Shown here: in pieces, positions 15,586-21,805 of the stretch
Position numbering within the stretch: the stretch's first letter is position 1
Layout: the number at the start of each line of letters is the position of its first letter
Assembly (NCBI GenBank): GCA_046160675.1
Contig: JBJXHH010000229.1
Location: forward strand, 1-21,805
Source of the DNA: JACMJP01 sp046160675
GTDB lineage: Bacteria; Bacteroidota; Bacteroidia; Chitinophagales; BACL12
Length of the DNA stretch: 21,805 nucleotides
Reading direction: 5' to 3'
Notes under the pieces: model-generated
Told to the model about the DNA's origin: nothing
Database searches by the model: none
What the model saw: only the letters and a program-made list of their open reading frames with translations
Translations under genes and position numbers: made by a program

Positions 15586-15645
15586 CACTCTCTCTTGCAT
15601 AGGTTTACAGCCTGTACCTTTTAATACGAATTGAGATTGTATTGC
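15586..15645 (+). repeat. Imperfect 60-base direct repeat, copy B, with hairpin
   Basis: This is the second copy of the 14576-14635 repeat, exactly 1010 bases downstream. The hairpin arms are TAGGTT (15600-15605) and AGCCTG (15609-15614), again around TAC. All six pairs remain possible as RNA when U-G wobble is allowed, including an A-T to G-C double change. It lies in the 214-base gap between the 109-residue protein gene and the metB-like gene. The rest of that gap holds a purine-rich run and a promoter box. Confidence 0.68.
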
Positions 15646-15744
15646 TACACCTGTTTGCAGAAATACAGTTCAATGCGGAAGGAAAGGAAGGAGAAACGAT
15701 GGATAAAGAAATCTTATAACAAGTTATCATCATTACCCATTCCC

Positions 15745-15752
15745 TATCTTTG
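15745..15752 (+). promoter_or_regulatory. Bacteroidota -7 box for the metB-like gene
   Basis: TATCTTTG is an exact TAnnTTTG match, 18 bases before the ATG at 15771. Its last three bases are the TTG that would be the first codon of the longest open frame, so that TTG is not the start. Confidence 0.6.
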
Positions 15753-15770
15753 CTTAAATTTTTTCAGATA

Positions 15771-16910
15771 ATGAAATTTGCCACCAAAGTAATTCATGCA
15801 GGCATAGAGCCTGACCCCAGCAGCGGCGCTATTATGACGCCCATTTTCCAGACAAGTACCTATGTGCAAAACGCCCCTGGCGATCATAAAGGCTATGAAT
15901 ATGCCCGCACACAAAACCCTACAAGGGATGCGCTGCAAAAAAACCTTGCAGCATTAGAGAACGGAACGCATGCAATTTGTTTTTCCAGCGGGTTAGCAGC
16001 TACTGATGGTATCATGAAACTCTTCAGCAGCGGCGATGAAATAATTTCTACCAACGATCTCTACGGCGGAACATACAGGGCATTTGTAAAAGTGTATGAA
16101 AGGTTCGGGATGAAATTTCATTTTACGGATATGACGGATGTAAATAATATTATTCCGTTTATAAATGCAAAAACAAAAATGATCTGGATTGAAACACCAA
16201 CCAATCCGATGCTGAATATTATTGATATAGAAGCTGTGTGTAAAATTGCAAAGGAGAAAAATATTTTAGTATGTGTAGATAATACTTTTGCATCACCCTA
16301 TTTACAAACTCCGCTTGATCTCGGTGCAGATATGGTAATGCACTCTGCTACAAAATTTTTGGGAGGACACAGTGATGTAATTCACGGTTGTGTGATTGTA
16401 AAAGACAAAACACTGGCTGATAAATTGTATTTCATTCAAAATGCAACAGGTGCAGTACCCGGCCCGCAGGATTGTTTTCTCATCCTGAGGGGAATTAAAA
16501 CTTTGCATTTGCGGGTACAAAGAAGTTGCGAGAATGCTGAAAAGATTGCAGAGTATTTAACTACGCATCCCAAAATTGAAAAAGTATTTTATCCCGGTTT
16601 TGCAAATCATAAAAATCATGACATTGCAAAAAAACAAATGCGTTTGTTCGGGGCGATGGTTTCATTTACCATGAAGGGCGATGATTATGCAGAAGCAGTA
16701 AAAGTTTTATCTTCAACGAAATTATTTTCATTGGCTGAGAGTTTAGGAGGCGTTGAAAGCCTCATCGGCCACCCGGCAAGTATGACCCATGCAAGCATCC
16801 CGAAAGAAGAACGTTTAAAAACAGGATTGCTAGATTCTCTCATTCGACTGAGTGTAGGGGTGGAAGATGCTGACGACCTGATAGAAGACCTGAAGAAAGC
16901 GTTGGGTTAA
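15771..16910 (+). CDS. metB: Cystathionine gamma-synthase / gamma-lyase (PLP-dependent)
   Basis: This 379-residue Cys/Met metabolism PLP enzyme starts MKFATKVIHAGIEPDP. Fold-type I features are visible: the YEYARTQNPTRDALQ segment (42-56), the SSGLAA phosphate-binding loop (72-77), the ETPTNPML stretch, VDNTFASPYLQTPLDLGAD, and the Schiff-base lysine Lys195 in HSATKFLGGHSD. The C-terminal LAESLGGVESL keeps the Glu typical of cystathionine synthases and lyases rather than methionine gamma-lyases. Whether it makes cystathionine from an activated homoserine or cleaves it to cysteine cannot be decided from sequence alone. The start at 15771 is chosen because an exact promoter box overlaps the upstream TTG. 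It probably has its own promoter and leads the plus-strand run to 20454. Confidence 0.92.
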   Translation: MKFATKVIHAGIEPDPSSGAIMTPIFQTSTYVQNAPGDHKGYEYARTQNPTRDALQKNLAALENGTHAICFSSGLAATDGIMKLFSSGDEIISTNDLYGGTYRAFVKVYERFGMKFHFTDMTDVNNIIPFINAKTKMIWIETPTNPMLNIIDIEAVCKIAKEKNILVCVDNTFASPYLQTPLDLGADMVMHSATKFLGGHSDVIHGCVIVKDKTLADKLYFIQNATGAVPGPQDCFLILRGIKTLHLRVQRSCENAEKIAEYLTTHPKIEKVFYPGFANHKNHDIAKKQMRLFGAMVSFTMKGDDYAEAVKVLSSTKLFSLAESLGGVESLIGHPASMTHASIPKEERLKTGLLDSLIRLSVGVEDADDLIEDLKKALG

Positions 16911-16980
16911 TAGAGAAAACAGGAAGATGAATCCGAACATTACAAAAATTTTAATTACCCAATAATTTAATAACGCATCA

Positions 16981-17787
16981 ATGAACCCACTCGTACTCCT
17001 CCTGGCAACTGCTTTAGCTCCTGTAGTAGCAATTATTTTATTCGTTTATACAAAAGACAAACATAACAGGGAACCTTTCGGTGTACTTCTTGTGAGTTTT
17101 CTTTGGGGTTGTTTCAGTGTTGTACCGGCCATCATTTTAGAAAGTATTTTACCGGGAGTTGTTCCGGGCTCAAACGGCACATCTATAATTTCAATTGCTA
17201 TCTATGCTTTTGTAATTGTAGCTTTCAGTGAGGAATTTTCCAAGTTCATTTTCCTACGCTATTATGCTTATAAAAAACGTTCGTTCAATGAACCCTTTGA
17301 CGGAATTATATATGCAGTGATGGTGGGGATGGGTTTTGCTGCAACGGAGAATCTTATGTATGTGTTCGGCGAACAGGGCGGCATGGGAACGGCTGTAACT
17401 CGTGCACTGACTGCAGTTCCGGCGCATGCAACATTTGCTGCTACCATGGGTTACTTTGTAGGCCTTGCGAAATTCAACAGGCAAAAAGAAAAAAGTTATT
17501 TCTGGCAGGGGATATTGTATGCAACAGTATTACATGGGTTTTATGATTTCTTTTTGTTTCAAAACATCACAGAGGGATTGTATATCGGCGCATTAGTTTC
17601 ACTCATCATCGGCTTACGTTTTTCACTCAAGGCGATGAAAATACACAAAGATGTTTTATCACACAGGCAATATGACTCAAACGATCCCATTGATATGCTG
17701 AACGTTGAAGAAAAAATACCTGTGAAGAAAGAAGGTAACAATAATAATGAGGAGGGCGATTATCATTCACCTCATAAACCAAATTAA
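16981..17787 (+). CDS. PrsW-family intramembrane metalloprotease
   Basis: This 268-residue polytopic membrane protein has about seven hydrophobic segments between residues 3 and 215. PrsW/glutamic-type motifs are complete: SEEFSKF with Glu84-Glu85 and Lys88, EPFDGIIYAVMVGMGFAATEN (105-124) ending in Glu123-Asn124, His149 in VPAHATF, and HGFYDF with His185 and Asp189. In Bacillus, PrsW cleaves the anti-sigma factor RsiW; no anti-sigma gene lies nearby, so the substrate here is unknown. The last 45 residues are hydrophilic and probably cytoplasmic. The gene is 70 bases after the metB-like gene, and its 3' end may overlap the next gene. Confidence 0.9.
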   Translation: MNPLVLLLATALAPVVAIILFVYTKDKHNREPFGVLLVSFLWGCFSVVPAIILESILPGVVPGSNGTSIISIAIYAFVIVAFSEEFSKFIFLRYYAYKKRSFNEPFDGIIYAVMVGMGFAATENLMYVFGEQGGMGTAVTRALTAVPAHATFAATMGYFVGLAKFNRQKEKSYFWQGILYATVLHGFYDFFLFQNITEGLYIGALVSLIIGLRFSLKAMKIHKDVLSHRQYDSNDPIDMLNVEEKIPVKKEGNNNNEEGDYHSPHKPN

Positions 17788-18580
17788 ACCTTACTCCGTG
17801 CCTCTGTGGCAAAAAGATTTGAAAAAATTCCTCGATGAAAAAGTTGCTGTGTATAATCATCTTTCGTTTATACCAAACGACCCCATCTCCATCCCGCATA
17901 AATTTTCCCGGTTACAGGATATTGAGATCATAGCTTTCTGGACGGCGGTGCTTGCCTGGGGCCAGCGAAAAACCATCATCAACAAGGCGAATGAACTGAT
18001 TGAATTGATGGGTAATGAACCGCATGAGTTCATTTTGCATCACACGGAATATGATGCAAAGAAGTTTCTTTCCTTTAAGCACAGGACTTTCAATGCAACA
18101 GACACTTTATATTTCCTGCATTTCTTTAAAAGTTATTATGCAAAAAACAATTCTTTGGAAAATGCTTTTTTGTGTGAGAGGTATGTAGAAAAAGAAACTA
18201 CGGAGGAAATGCTGAAACATTTTCACAACACATTTTTTTCCCTCGAGGATGTTCCGCACAGAACAAAAAAACATATCCCGACACCCGCAAGGAAAAGCAC
18301 CTGTAAGCGCCTCAATATGTTCCTGCGCTGGATGGTGCGGAAAGATAACTGTGGCGTAGATTTCGGATTGTGGGGAAAAATAAAACCATCGCAACTTGTT
18401 TGCCCGCTTGATGTTCATGTAGAAAGAGTTGCCCGCAAACTTGGGCTTATATCAAGAAAACAAACTGACTGGCTCACTGCCCTTGAACTCACAAAGAACT
18501 TAAAACAATTTGATGCTGTTGATCCTGTTCAATACGATTTTGCGCTGTTCGGGATGGGAGTGATGGAGAAAATGGCATGA
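17747..18580 (+). CDS. TIGR02757 family protein (DUF2400)
   Basis: This 277-residue protein belongs to a mainly Bacteroidota family of unknown biochemical role with some resemblance to helix-hairpin-helix glycosylase folds. Family landmarks are LKKFLDEKVAVYNHLSFIPN followed by DPISIPHKFS, AFWTAVLAWGQRKTIINKAN, NMFLRWMVRKDNCGVDFGLW, PLDVHVERVARKLGL and DPVQYDFALFGMGV. The ATG at 17747 makes the gene overlap prsW by 41 bases. The family usually begins close to the KKFLDEKV segment, so a GTG at 17798 or a TTG at 17819, beyond the prsW stop, may be the true start. The frame and family are secure; the first 17 to 24 residues are not. Confidence 0.9.
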   Translation: MRRAIIIHLINQIKPYSVPLWQKDLKKFLDEKVAVYNHLSFIPNDPISIPHKFSRLQDIEIIAFWTAVLAWGQRKTIINKANELIELMGNEPHEFILHHTEYDAKKFLSFKHRTFNATDTLYFLHFFKSYYAKNNSLENAFLCERYVEKETTEEMLKHFHNTFFSLEDVPHRTKKHIPTPARKSTCKRLNMFLRWMVRKDNCGVDFGLWGKIKPSQLVCPLDVHVERVARKLGLISRKQTDWLTALELTKNLKQFDAVDPVQYDFALFGMGVMEKMA

Positions 18581-18585
18581 TATTG

Positions 18586-18616
18586 TTGTAATGGGGTCTG
18601 CTAAAATTTAACCTTG
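18586..18616 (+). promoter_or_regulatory. Possible promoter before the small helical protein gene
   Basis: TTG at 18586-18588 and TAACCTTG at 18609-18616 are 20 bases apart, the spacing expected for Bacteroidota -33 and -7 elements. The -7 box has one mismatch. It overlaps the TTG at 18614, so if it is real the protein should start downstream, at the ATG at 18659. Confidence 0.35.
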
Positions 18617-18985
18617 GGCGATACTGAAAAAAAACTGCCCGCTTTAACTGCGGAACAAATGGAAAAGATCATTTCAGAAATTGCTGAAATGACGGAAATC
18701 ACTTACCCGGTGAAAGCCATTTCTACCACTGAACAACTCAGGAAAAACCTTGCTGACATTATCAGTTATCTTATTGATCATGATTTCGAAAAGTTACTTT
18801 GGATTCTTTATAGAATTGATGTTGACGAAGAAAAAGTGAAAAAACTCTTGTCAGAACATTTGCCGGAAGATGCCCCTGTTATTCTCGCCGATCTTATCAT
18901 CATCCGTCAACAGAAAAAAGAAGAGTTAAAAAAAGAATTCAGCCAGCACCAGGCTGACCCCGTTGATGACGACCTGAGGATGTAA
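18614..18985 (+). CDS. Conserved hypothetical small helical protein
   Basis: The open frame gives 123 residues from TTG at 18614 or 108 residues from ATG at 18659. It has no signal peptide or membrane segment. The sequence is mostly helical and acidic. The central part reads DIISYLIDHDFEKLLWILYR and then IDVDEEKVKKLLSEH, followed by ILADLIIIRQQKKEELKKEF, with a flexible acidic tail. The 'LLWILYRIDVDEEKVKKLL' pattern followed by 'DLIIIRQ' resembles short hypothetical proteins that recur in Bacteroidota, but I know of no function. It lies 33 bases after the TIGR02757 gene and 23 bases before the membrane glycosyltransferase gene, consistent with one transcript. The start is uncertain because a promoter-like box covers the TTG. 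Confidence 0.72.
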   Translation: MGDTEKKLPALTAEQMEKIISEIAEMTEITYPVKAISTTEQLRKNLADIISYLIDHDFEKLLWILYRIDVDEEKVKKLLSEHLPEDAPVILADLIIIRQQKKEELKKEFSQHQADPVDDDLRM

Positions 18986-18993
18986 AGATTTTT

Positions 18994-19001
18994 TATCTTT
19001 A
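18994..19001 (+). promoter_or_regulatory. Possible -7 box for the membrane glycosyltransferase gene
   Basis: TATCTTTA, one base from TAnnTTTG, ends seven bases before the TTG start at 19009. A transcript from it would be nearly leaderless. Confidence 0.32.
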
Positions 19002-19008
19002 TTTCTTC

Positions 19009-20454
19009 TTGAAATTTCTTACAACATACTACTTTCTTTACTCTTTCATCCTGCTTGCTGCAATTGTTGCAGCAAACATCTTCTTTGACTTCAACGGTTT
19101 GTTCGGGCAGGACAGTTACGAATATGTGAAACTACAGAGAGGTATAACTGAACATATTTTTTCAGGCAAGGAAATCCCCTATTCTGTATTTCCTATTGGC
19201 TATGGTTTAACAGGTTTTTTGGCTGCGCTAGTTTTGCAAAATGATATACTTGCCATGCAGCTTATTTCTCTTGTTACATTATTTTGTTCAGCAATTTACC
19301 TGAGAAAAATCCTTGAAACGATCTATAAAACAAATTTTCAGTTTGACCTTTTCCTGGTTTTGTTTTTCCTGCTTTCGCCCTATGTGATGCGCTTCGGTTT
19401 GCTTGTTATGAGTGATATGTTGTGCATTGCAGTGTATCTTTTCTTCCTGTATCATTTCCTGCAATTTAAGCACAGCAAGGGTTTACGCAGTTTTCTTTTT
19501 GCAATTATTGCAGGCGCTTGCTGTGTGTATATTCGTTATGCTTCGGTGGTAGCGTTGCTCATCCCTATTATTTTTTTAATATTTGAATGTATCAAACTCA
19601 AAAAACATCAGTATTTAATTTATGCCCTTCTCATTTTCATACTCATCTCATTACCTGAAATTTTTCTCAGGCAAAGGTTTTTGTTTTGGAACTTCGGAGA
19701 AACAAATACAGGCTTTGCTTATTTCTATGTTCCGCAGCAGTGGAGTGTAGCAAATTTTTTCAAAAAAGGTTTTTATAACATGGATGGATGGCAGCATTAC
19801 AGCTATCCGAACCTCCTGTTTGTATTTCAAAACTTCGTTCATCCCGCTTTTATTTTCGCAGGAGTTCTGTTTTTATTCTTTTCGAGGAAAGCAACATTTC
19901 AATTATCCGATAATAAGATCCTGTTCGTTATCATTGTTCTTTATGCATTGTTTGCTGCAGGATATGCTTATCAAAGTAGCAGGTATTTATTGTTCACTTT
20001 TCCGCTTATTCTTATTTTATTGTATCCTGCATTTGCAAGGCTTTACCAGCTTTGCAATATCCCAAAATGGTTGAAAACCCTTGGTATTGCTGCATGTGCG
20101 GGTATTCAGGTTTTTTTGCTTTTATATTCCTCTCAAACAATTTACAATGCAAACCAGGTTGAGAAAAACATTGCTGACACTATCAAAAAAGAATACCCCG
20201 GCAGAAATATCTATACTTTTTCAATTGATGGCGCATTGAATACCTACAAGGTGAGTTACACTTTTTTTGACATTTACAGGAACCGTTTTGATACTATCCA
20301 ACCCAACTCTTTGTTCCTTTACAATGATGCGGCGTTTACTGCTCAGTTTGAGGGATTGAACCCTGTGAAGAATTTAGAATTTATTCAAAGCAATTATCAG
20401 TTGGAAGAGTTAGAAAATTTTGATGGTGGCTGGAAGTTATTTGCAATTAAATAA
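19009..20454 (+). CDS. Polytopic membrane glycosyltransferase, GT39/ArnT-like
   Basis: This 481-residue integral membrane protein has about ten hydrophobic segments in the first 390 residues and a soluble C-terminal region of about 90 residues. After the first transmembrane segment the loop GLFGQDSYEY (30-39) carries the acidic residue typical of GT-C enzymes that use lipid-linked sugar donors (PMT_2/GT39, ArnT-like). AYQSSRYLLFTFPLILILL later resembles the conserved R-Y-xx-P-type segment of that superfamily. Donor and acceptor are unknown. The start is TTG, because no ATG or GTG lies before the first membrane segment. The 3' end overlaps the convergent DUF456 gene by eight bases. Confidence 0.8.
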   Translation: MKFLTTYYFLYSFILLAAIVAANIFFDFNGLFGQDSYEYVKLQRGITEHIFSGKEIPYSVFPIGYGLTGFLAALVLQNDILAMQLISLVTLFCSAIYLRKILETIYKTNFQFDLFLVLFFLLSPYVMRFGLLVMSDMLCIAVYLFFLYHFLQFKHSKGLRSFLFAIIAGACCVYIRYASVVALLIPIIFLIFECIKLKKHQYLIYALLIFILISLPEIFLRQRFLFWNFGETNTGFAYFYVPQQWSVANFFKKGFYNMDGWQHYSYPNLLFVFQNFVHPAFIFAGVLFLFFSRKATFQLSDNKILFVIIVLYALFAAGYAYQSSRYLLFTFPLILILLYPAFARLYQLCNIPKWLKTLGIAACAGIQVFLLLYSSQTIYNANQVEKNIADTIKKEYPGRNIYTFSIDGALNTYKVSYTFFDIYRNRFDTIQPNSLFLYNDAAFTAQFEGLNPVKNLEFIQSNYQLEELENFDGGWKLFAIK

Positions 20455-20926
20455 ATACCCTCACAAAATAATAAATCATAACGCCGGCAGTGATTATTTT
20501 AATTAAAGTGCCGCCGAGAAAACCGATGAAACTTCCCCAGGCGCTGCGCAAAGCTTTCTTTGTATCCTTGCTGTCATGCGTTAGTTCTCCAAGGTAAGCG
20601 CCAATAAAAGGCCCGATGATAAGCCCGACAGGTGGGAAAAAAAATATACCGCCTATTGTTCCCAGCATACTCCCTCTTTGACCGGCTTTTGTGCCGCCGA
20701 ATTTTTTTGTTCCCCAGGTAGGGATATAATATTCAAGTATGCCGAGGATAACAACAACTATTGCCCAGATAATTAAAAACTCAGTGCTGAACTGCGCATA
20801 ACTTGAAAAATGAACAAGTAAAAACCCTGCATAACAAATTGGCGGCCCGGGCAGGATGGGCAACACAGAACCCGCAAGCCCGATGAGCATGCAAACACTT
20901 GCTGCAATAAGCAGAAATAAATCCAT
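20447..20926 (-). CDS. DUF456 family membrane protein
   Basis: This 159-residue hydrophobic protein starts MDLFLLIAASVCMLIGLAGS and has about four transmembrane segments. The family landmarks are GLAGSVLPILPGPPICYAGF (16-35), YYIPTWGTKKFGGTKAGQRG (66-85) and the glycine-rich GGIFFFPPVGLIIGPFIGAY (92-111), with a conserved LGEL segment after it. DUF456 proteins are inner-membrane proteins of unknown function. The start is divergent from the fumarylacetoacetase gene across 48 bases, and a TATTTTTG box lies four bases upstream of the ATG. The stop overlaps the 3' end of the convergent glycosyltransferase gene. Confidence 0.9.
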   Translation of the reverse strand: MDLFLLIAASVCMLIGLAGSVLPILPGPPICYAGFLLVHFSSYAQFSTEFLIIWAIVVVILGILEYYIPTWGTKKFGGTKAGQRGSMLGTIGGIFFFPPVGLIIGPFIGAYLGELTHDSKDTKKALRSAWGSFIGFLGGTLIKIITAGVMIYYFVRVFI

Positions 20927-20930
20927 GAAT

Positions 20931-20938
20931 CAAAAATA
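20931..20938 (-). promoter_or_regulatory. Bacteroidota -7 box for the DUF456 gene
   Basis: On the minus strand the bases read TATTTTTG, an exact TAnnTTTG match, four bases before the ATG at 20926. The very short distance implies an almost leaderless transcript if the box is used. Confidence 0.42.
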
Positions 20939-20961
20939 AACAGAAAGCTGTAACGAAAGTT

Positions 20962-20969
20962 TAATTTTG
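20962..20969 (+). promoter_or_regulatory. Bacteroidota -7 box for the fumarylacetoacetase gene
   Basis: TAATTTTG is an exact TAnnTTTG match, ending five bases before the ATG at 20975. It forms a back-to-back pair with the minus-strand box at 20931-20938. Confidence 0.45.
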
Positions 20970-20974
20970 CTGCG

Positions 20975-21805
20975 ATGATTGAAAAAATAGTTCAGGAAAC
21001 AAACGACCCGAAGTTGCGGAGTTGGCTGCCTGTGCCGGAAGGCAGCGATTTCCCGATTCAAAACCTGCCTTTTGGGATTTTTCAACCAGAGGATAAACAA
21101 CCCAGGGTAGGCATTGCCATTGGTGACTATGTGTTGGATCTGCTTGCATGCAACAAAGAAGATTTTTTCGGGGCTTTACTGATTGATGACTCTGTGTTTG
21201 AAAATCATTTTCTGAATGATCTTATCAAACTCGGAAAATACAAAACAAGGGCATTGCGTTATGCAATTTCATTATTACTTCAGGAGGAAAATACTTCTCT
21301 GAAAAACAGGAAAGATGTTTTTACAAAATTCCTGCACAAACAAAGTGATGTAAAAATGCTGATGCCCGTCAACCCCGGAGATTACACAGATTTTTACTCA
21401 AGCATACAGCATGCAACGAATGTTGGAAAAATGTTTCGCCCGGATAACCCCCTGCTTCCTAACTGGAAACACTTACCTGTCGGGTATCATGGAAGATGTT
21501 CAAGCATAGTTGTGAGCGGAACAGAAGTAAGAAGGCCTAAGGGTCAGATACTCCCAAAGGATTCCACAACGCCCGTTTTCAGCGAAACAAAGGAACTGGA
21601 TTTTGAGCTGGAGATGGCATTCATTACCTGCGAGGGAAAAGAGCAGGGCTTACACATTACAACTGATGAAGCGGATGATTTTATTTTCGGCATGGTGATT
21701 TTTAATGATTGGAGCGCAAGAGATATACAACGCTGGGAATATGTTCCGCTCGGGCCTTTTTTATCAAAGAGTTTCGCAAGTAGTATTTCACCCTGGGTTG
21801 TAACA
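20975..21805 (+). CDS. fahA: Fumarylacetoacetase, C-terminus cut by window edge
   Basis: The frame is open to the right edge and gives 277 of the roughly 420 residues expected. The enzyme splits fumarylacetoacetate into fumarate and acetoacetate, the last step of tyrosine and homogentisate breakdown. Active-site segments match the animal and bacterial enzymes closely. GDYTDFYSSIQHATNVGKMF (135-154) has Asp139 and His146. LPVGYHGRCSSIVVSGT follows at 167-183. ELDFELEMAF (207-216) has metal-binding Glu211 and Glu213. NDWSARDIQ (244-252) has Asp245. GPFLSKSFASSISPWVV has Lys265. The Asp245-Lys265 spacing equals that of human Asp233-Lys253. The N-terminal SH3-like domain covers about residues 10-125. 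It is divergent from the DUF456 gene; other tyrosine-catabolism genes are not in view. Confidence 0.95.
   Translation, partial: MIEKIVQETNDPKLRSWLPVPEGSDFPIQNLPFGIFQPEDKQPRVGIAIGDYVLDLLACNKEDFFGALLIDDSVFENHFLNDLIKLGKYKTRALRYAISLLLQEENTSLKNRKDVFTKFLHKQSDVKMLMPVNPGDYTDFYSSIQHATNVGKMFRPDNPLLPNWKHLPVGYHGRCSSIVVSGTEVRRPKGQILPKDSTTPVFSETKELDFELEMAFITCEGKEQGLHITTDEADDFIFGMVIFNDWSARDIQRWEYVPLGPFLSKSFASSISPWVVT

Noticed and set aside
15699..15719. Six-codon frame (MDKEIL) behind a strong AGGAAGGAG purine run, considered as a leader peptide for the metB-like gene
   Set aside because: It has no Met or Cys codons beyond the start, no attenuator-like hairpins follow, and the likely transcription start lies downstream of it.
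15557..15770. SAM-type riboswitch upstream of the metB-like gene
   Set aside because: I could not find a SAM riboswitch-like core, and the best promoter box is only 18 bases from the ATG, leaving no leader to hold one.
15673..15771. A 32-codon frame (MRKERKEKRW...) ending on the metB-like start codon, TAATG
   Set aside because: It runs through the exact promoter box at 15745-15752 and has an unnatural Lys/Arg/Glu run made by a purine-rich stretch. It is not supported as a gene.
1..21805. tRNA, rRNA, CRISPR arrays, insertion sequences and replication origin
   Set aside because: Nothing resembling these was found by eye on either strand; short diverged elements could be missed without a covariance search.

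Overview
The window is a densely coded piece of a Bacteroidota chromosome, most likely from a Chitinophagaceae/Sphingobacteriia-type organism. The reasons are: TAnnTTTG-like -7 boxes in front of many genes, very little Shine-Dalgarno sequence, A+T-rich codon use, and Bacteroidota-typical families (GYDIA-type GHMP kinase, TIGR02757 protein, DUF547, lipoprotein EEP phosphatase). The family-level placement is an inference. I see no rRNA, tRNA, CRISPR array, transposase, phage gene or replication origin. No stretch longer than 300 bases lacks a gene.

Layout. Bases 1-2175 (minus strand) hold the start of a YgjP/DUF45-type metallopeptidase gene, cut by the left edge, behind an M3 oligoendopeptidase. 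Bases 2315-7588 (plus) are a five-gene mevalonate operon: type 2 IPP isomerase, class II HMG-CoA reductase, GYDIA GHMP kinase (probable phosphomevalonate kinase), diphosphomevalonate decarboxylase and mevalonate kinase. Together they can take HMG-CoA to IPP and DMAPP. HMG-CoA synthase is not in the window. Bases 7580-12562 (minus) are sucA-sucB (2-oxoglutarate dehydrogenase E1 and E2) followed closely by a lipoprotein of the endonuclease/exonuclease/phosphatase fold. Bases 12729-14494 hold a 56-residue DUF1328 membrane protein, a TIGR04283-like glycosyltransferase (minus) and an exported DUF547 protein.

Bases 14495-15770 are the least explained part: a two-gene cassette (a small lipoprotein and a 109-residue helical protein, neither recognised) lying between two copies of a 60-base imperfect direct repeat. 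Each copy can fold the same hairpin, and the base changes between the copies keep it paired. A Bacteroidota-type promoter box follows each copy, before the lipoprotein gene and before the cystathionine gamma-synthase/lyase gene.

Bases 15771-20454 (plus) run metB-like, PrsW-type membrane protease, TIGR02757 protein, a small helical protein and a GT39-like membrane glycosyltransferase. A DUF456 membrane protein gene (minus) converges on the last of these. It shares a 48-base divergent promoter region with a fumarylacetoacetase gene that runs off the right edge. Apart from the mevalonate and 2-oxoglutarate dehydrogenase operons, most of the window is housekeeping or conserved-hypothetical content.
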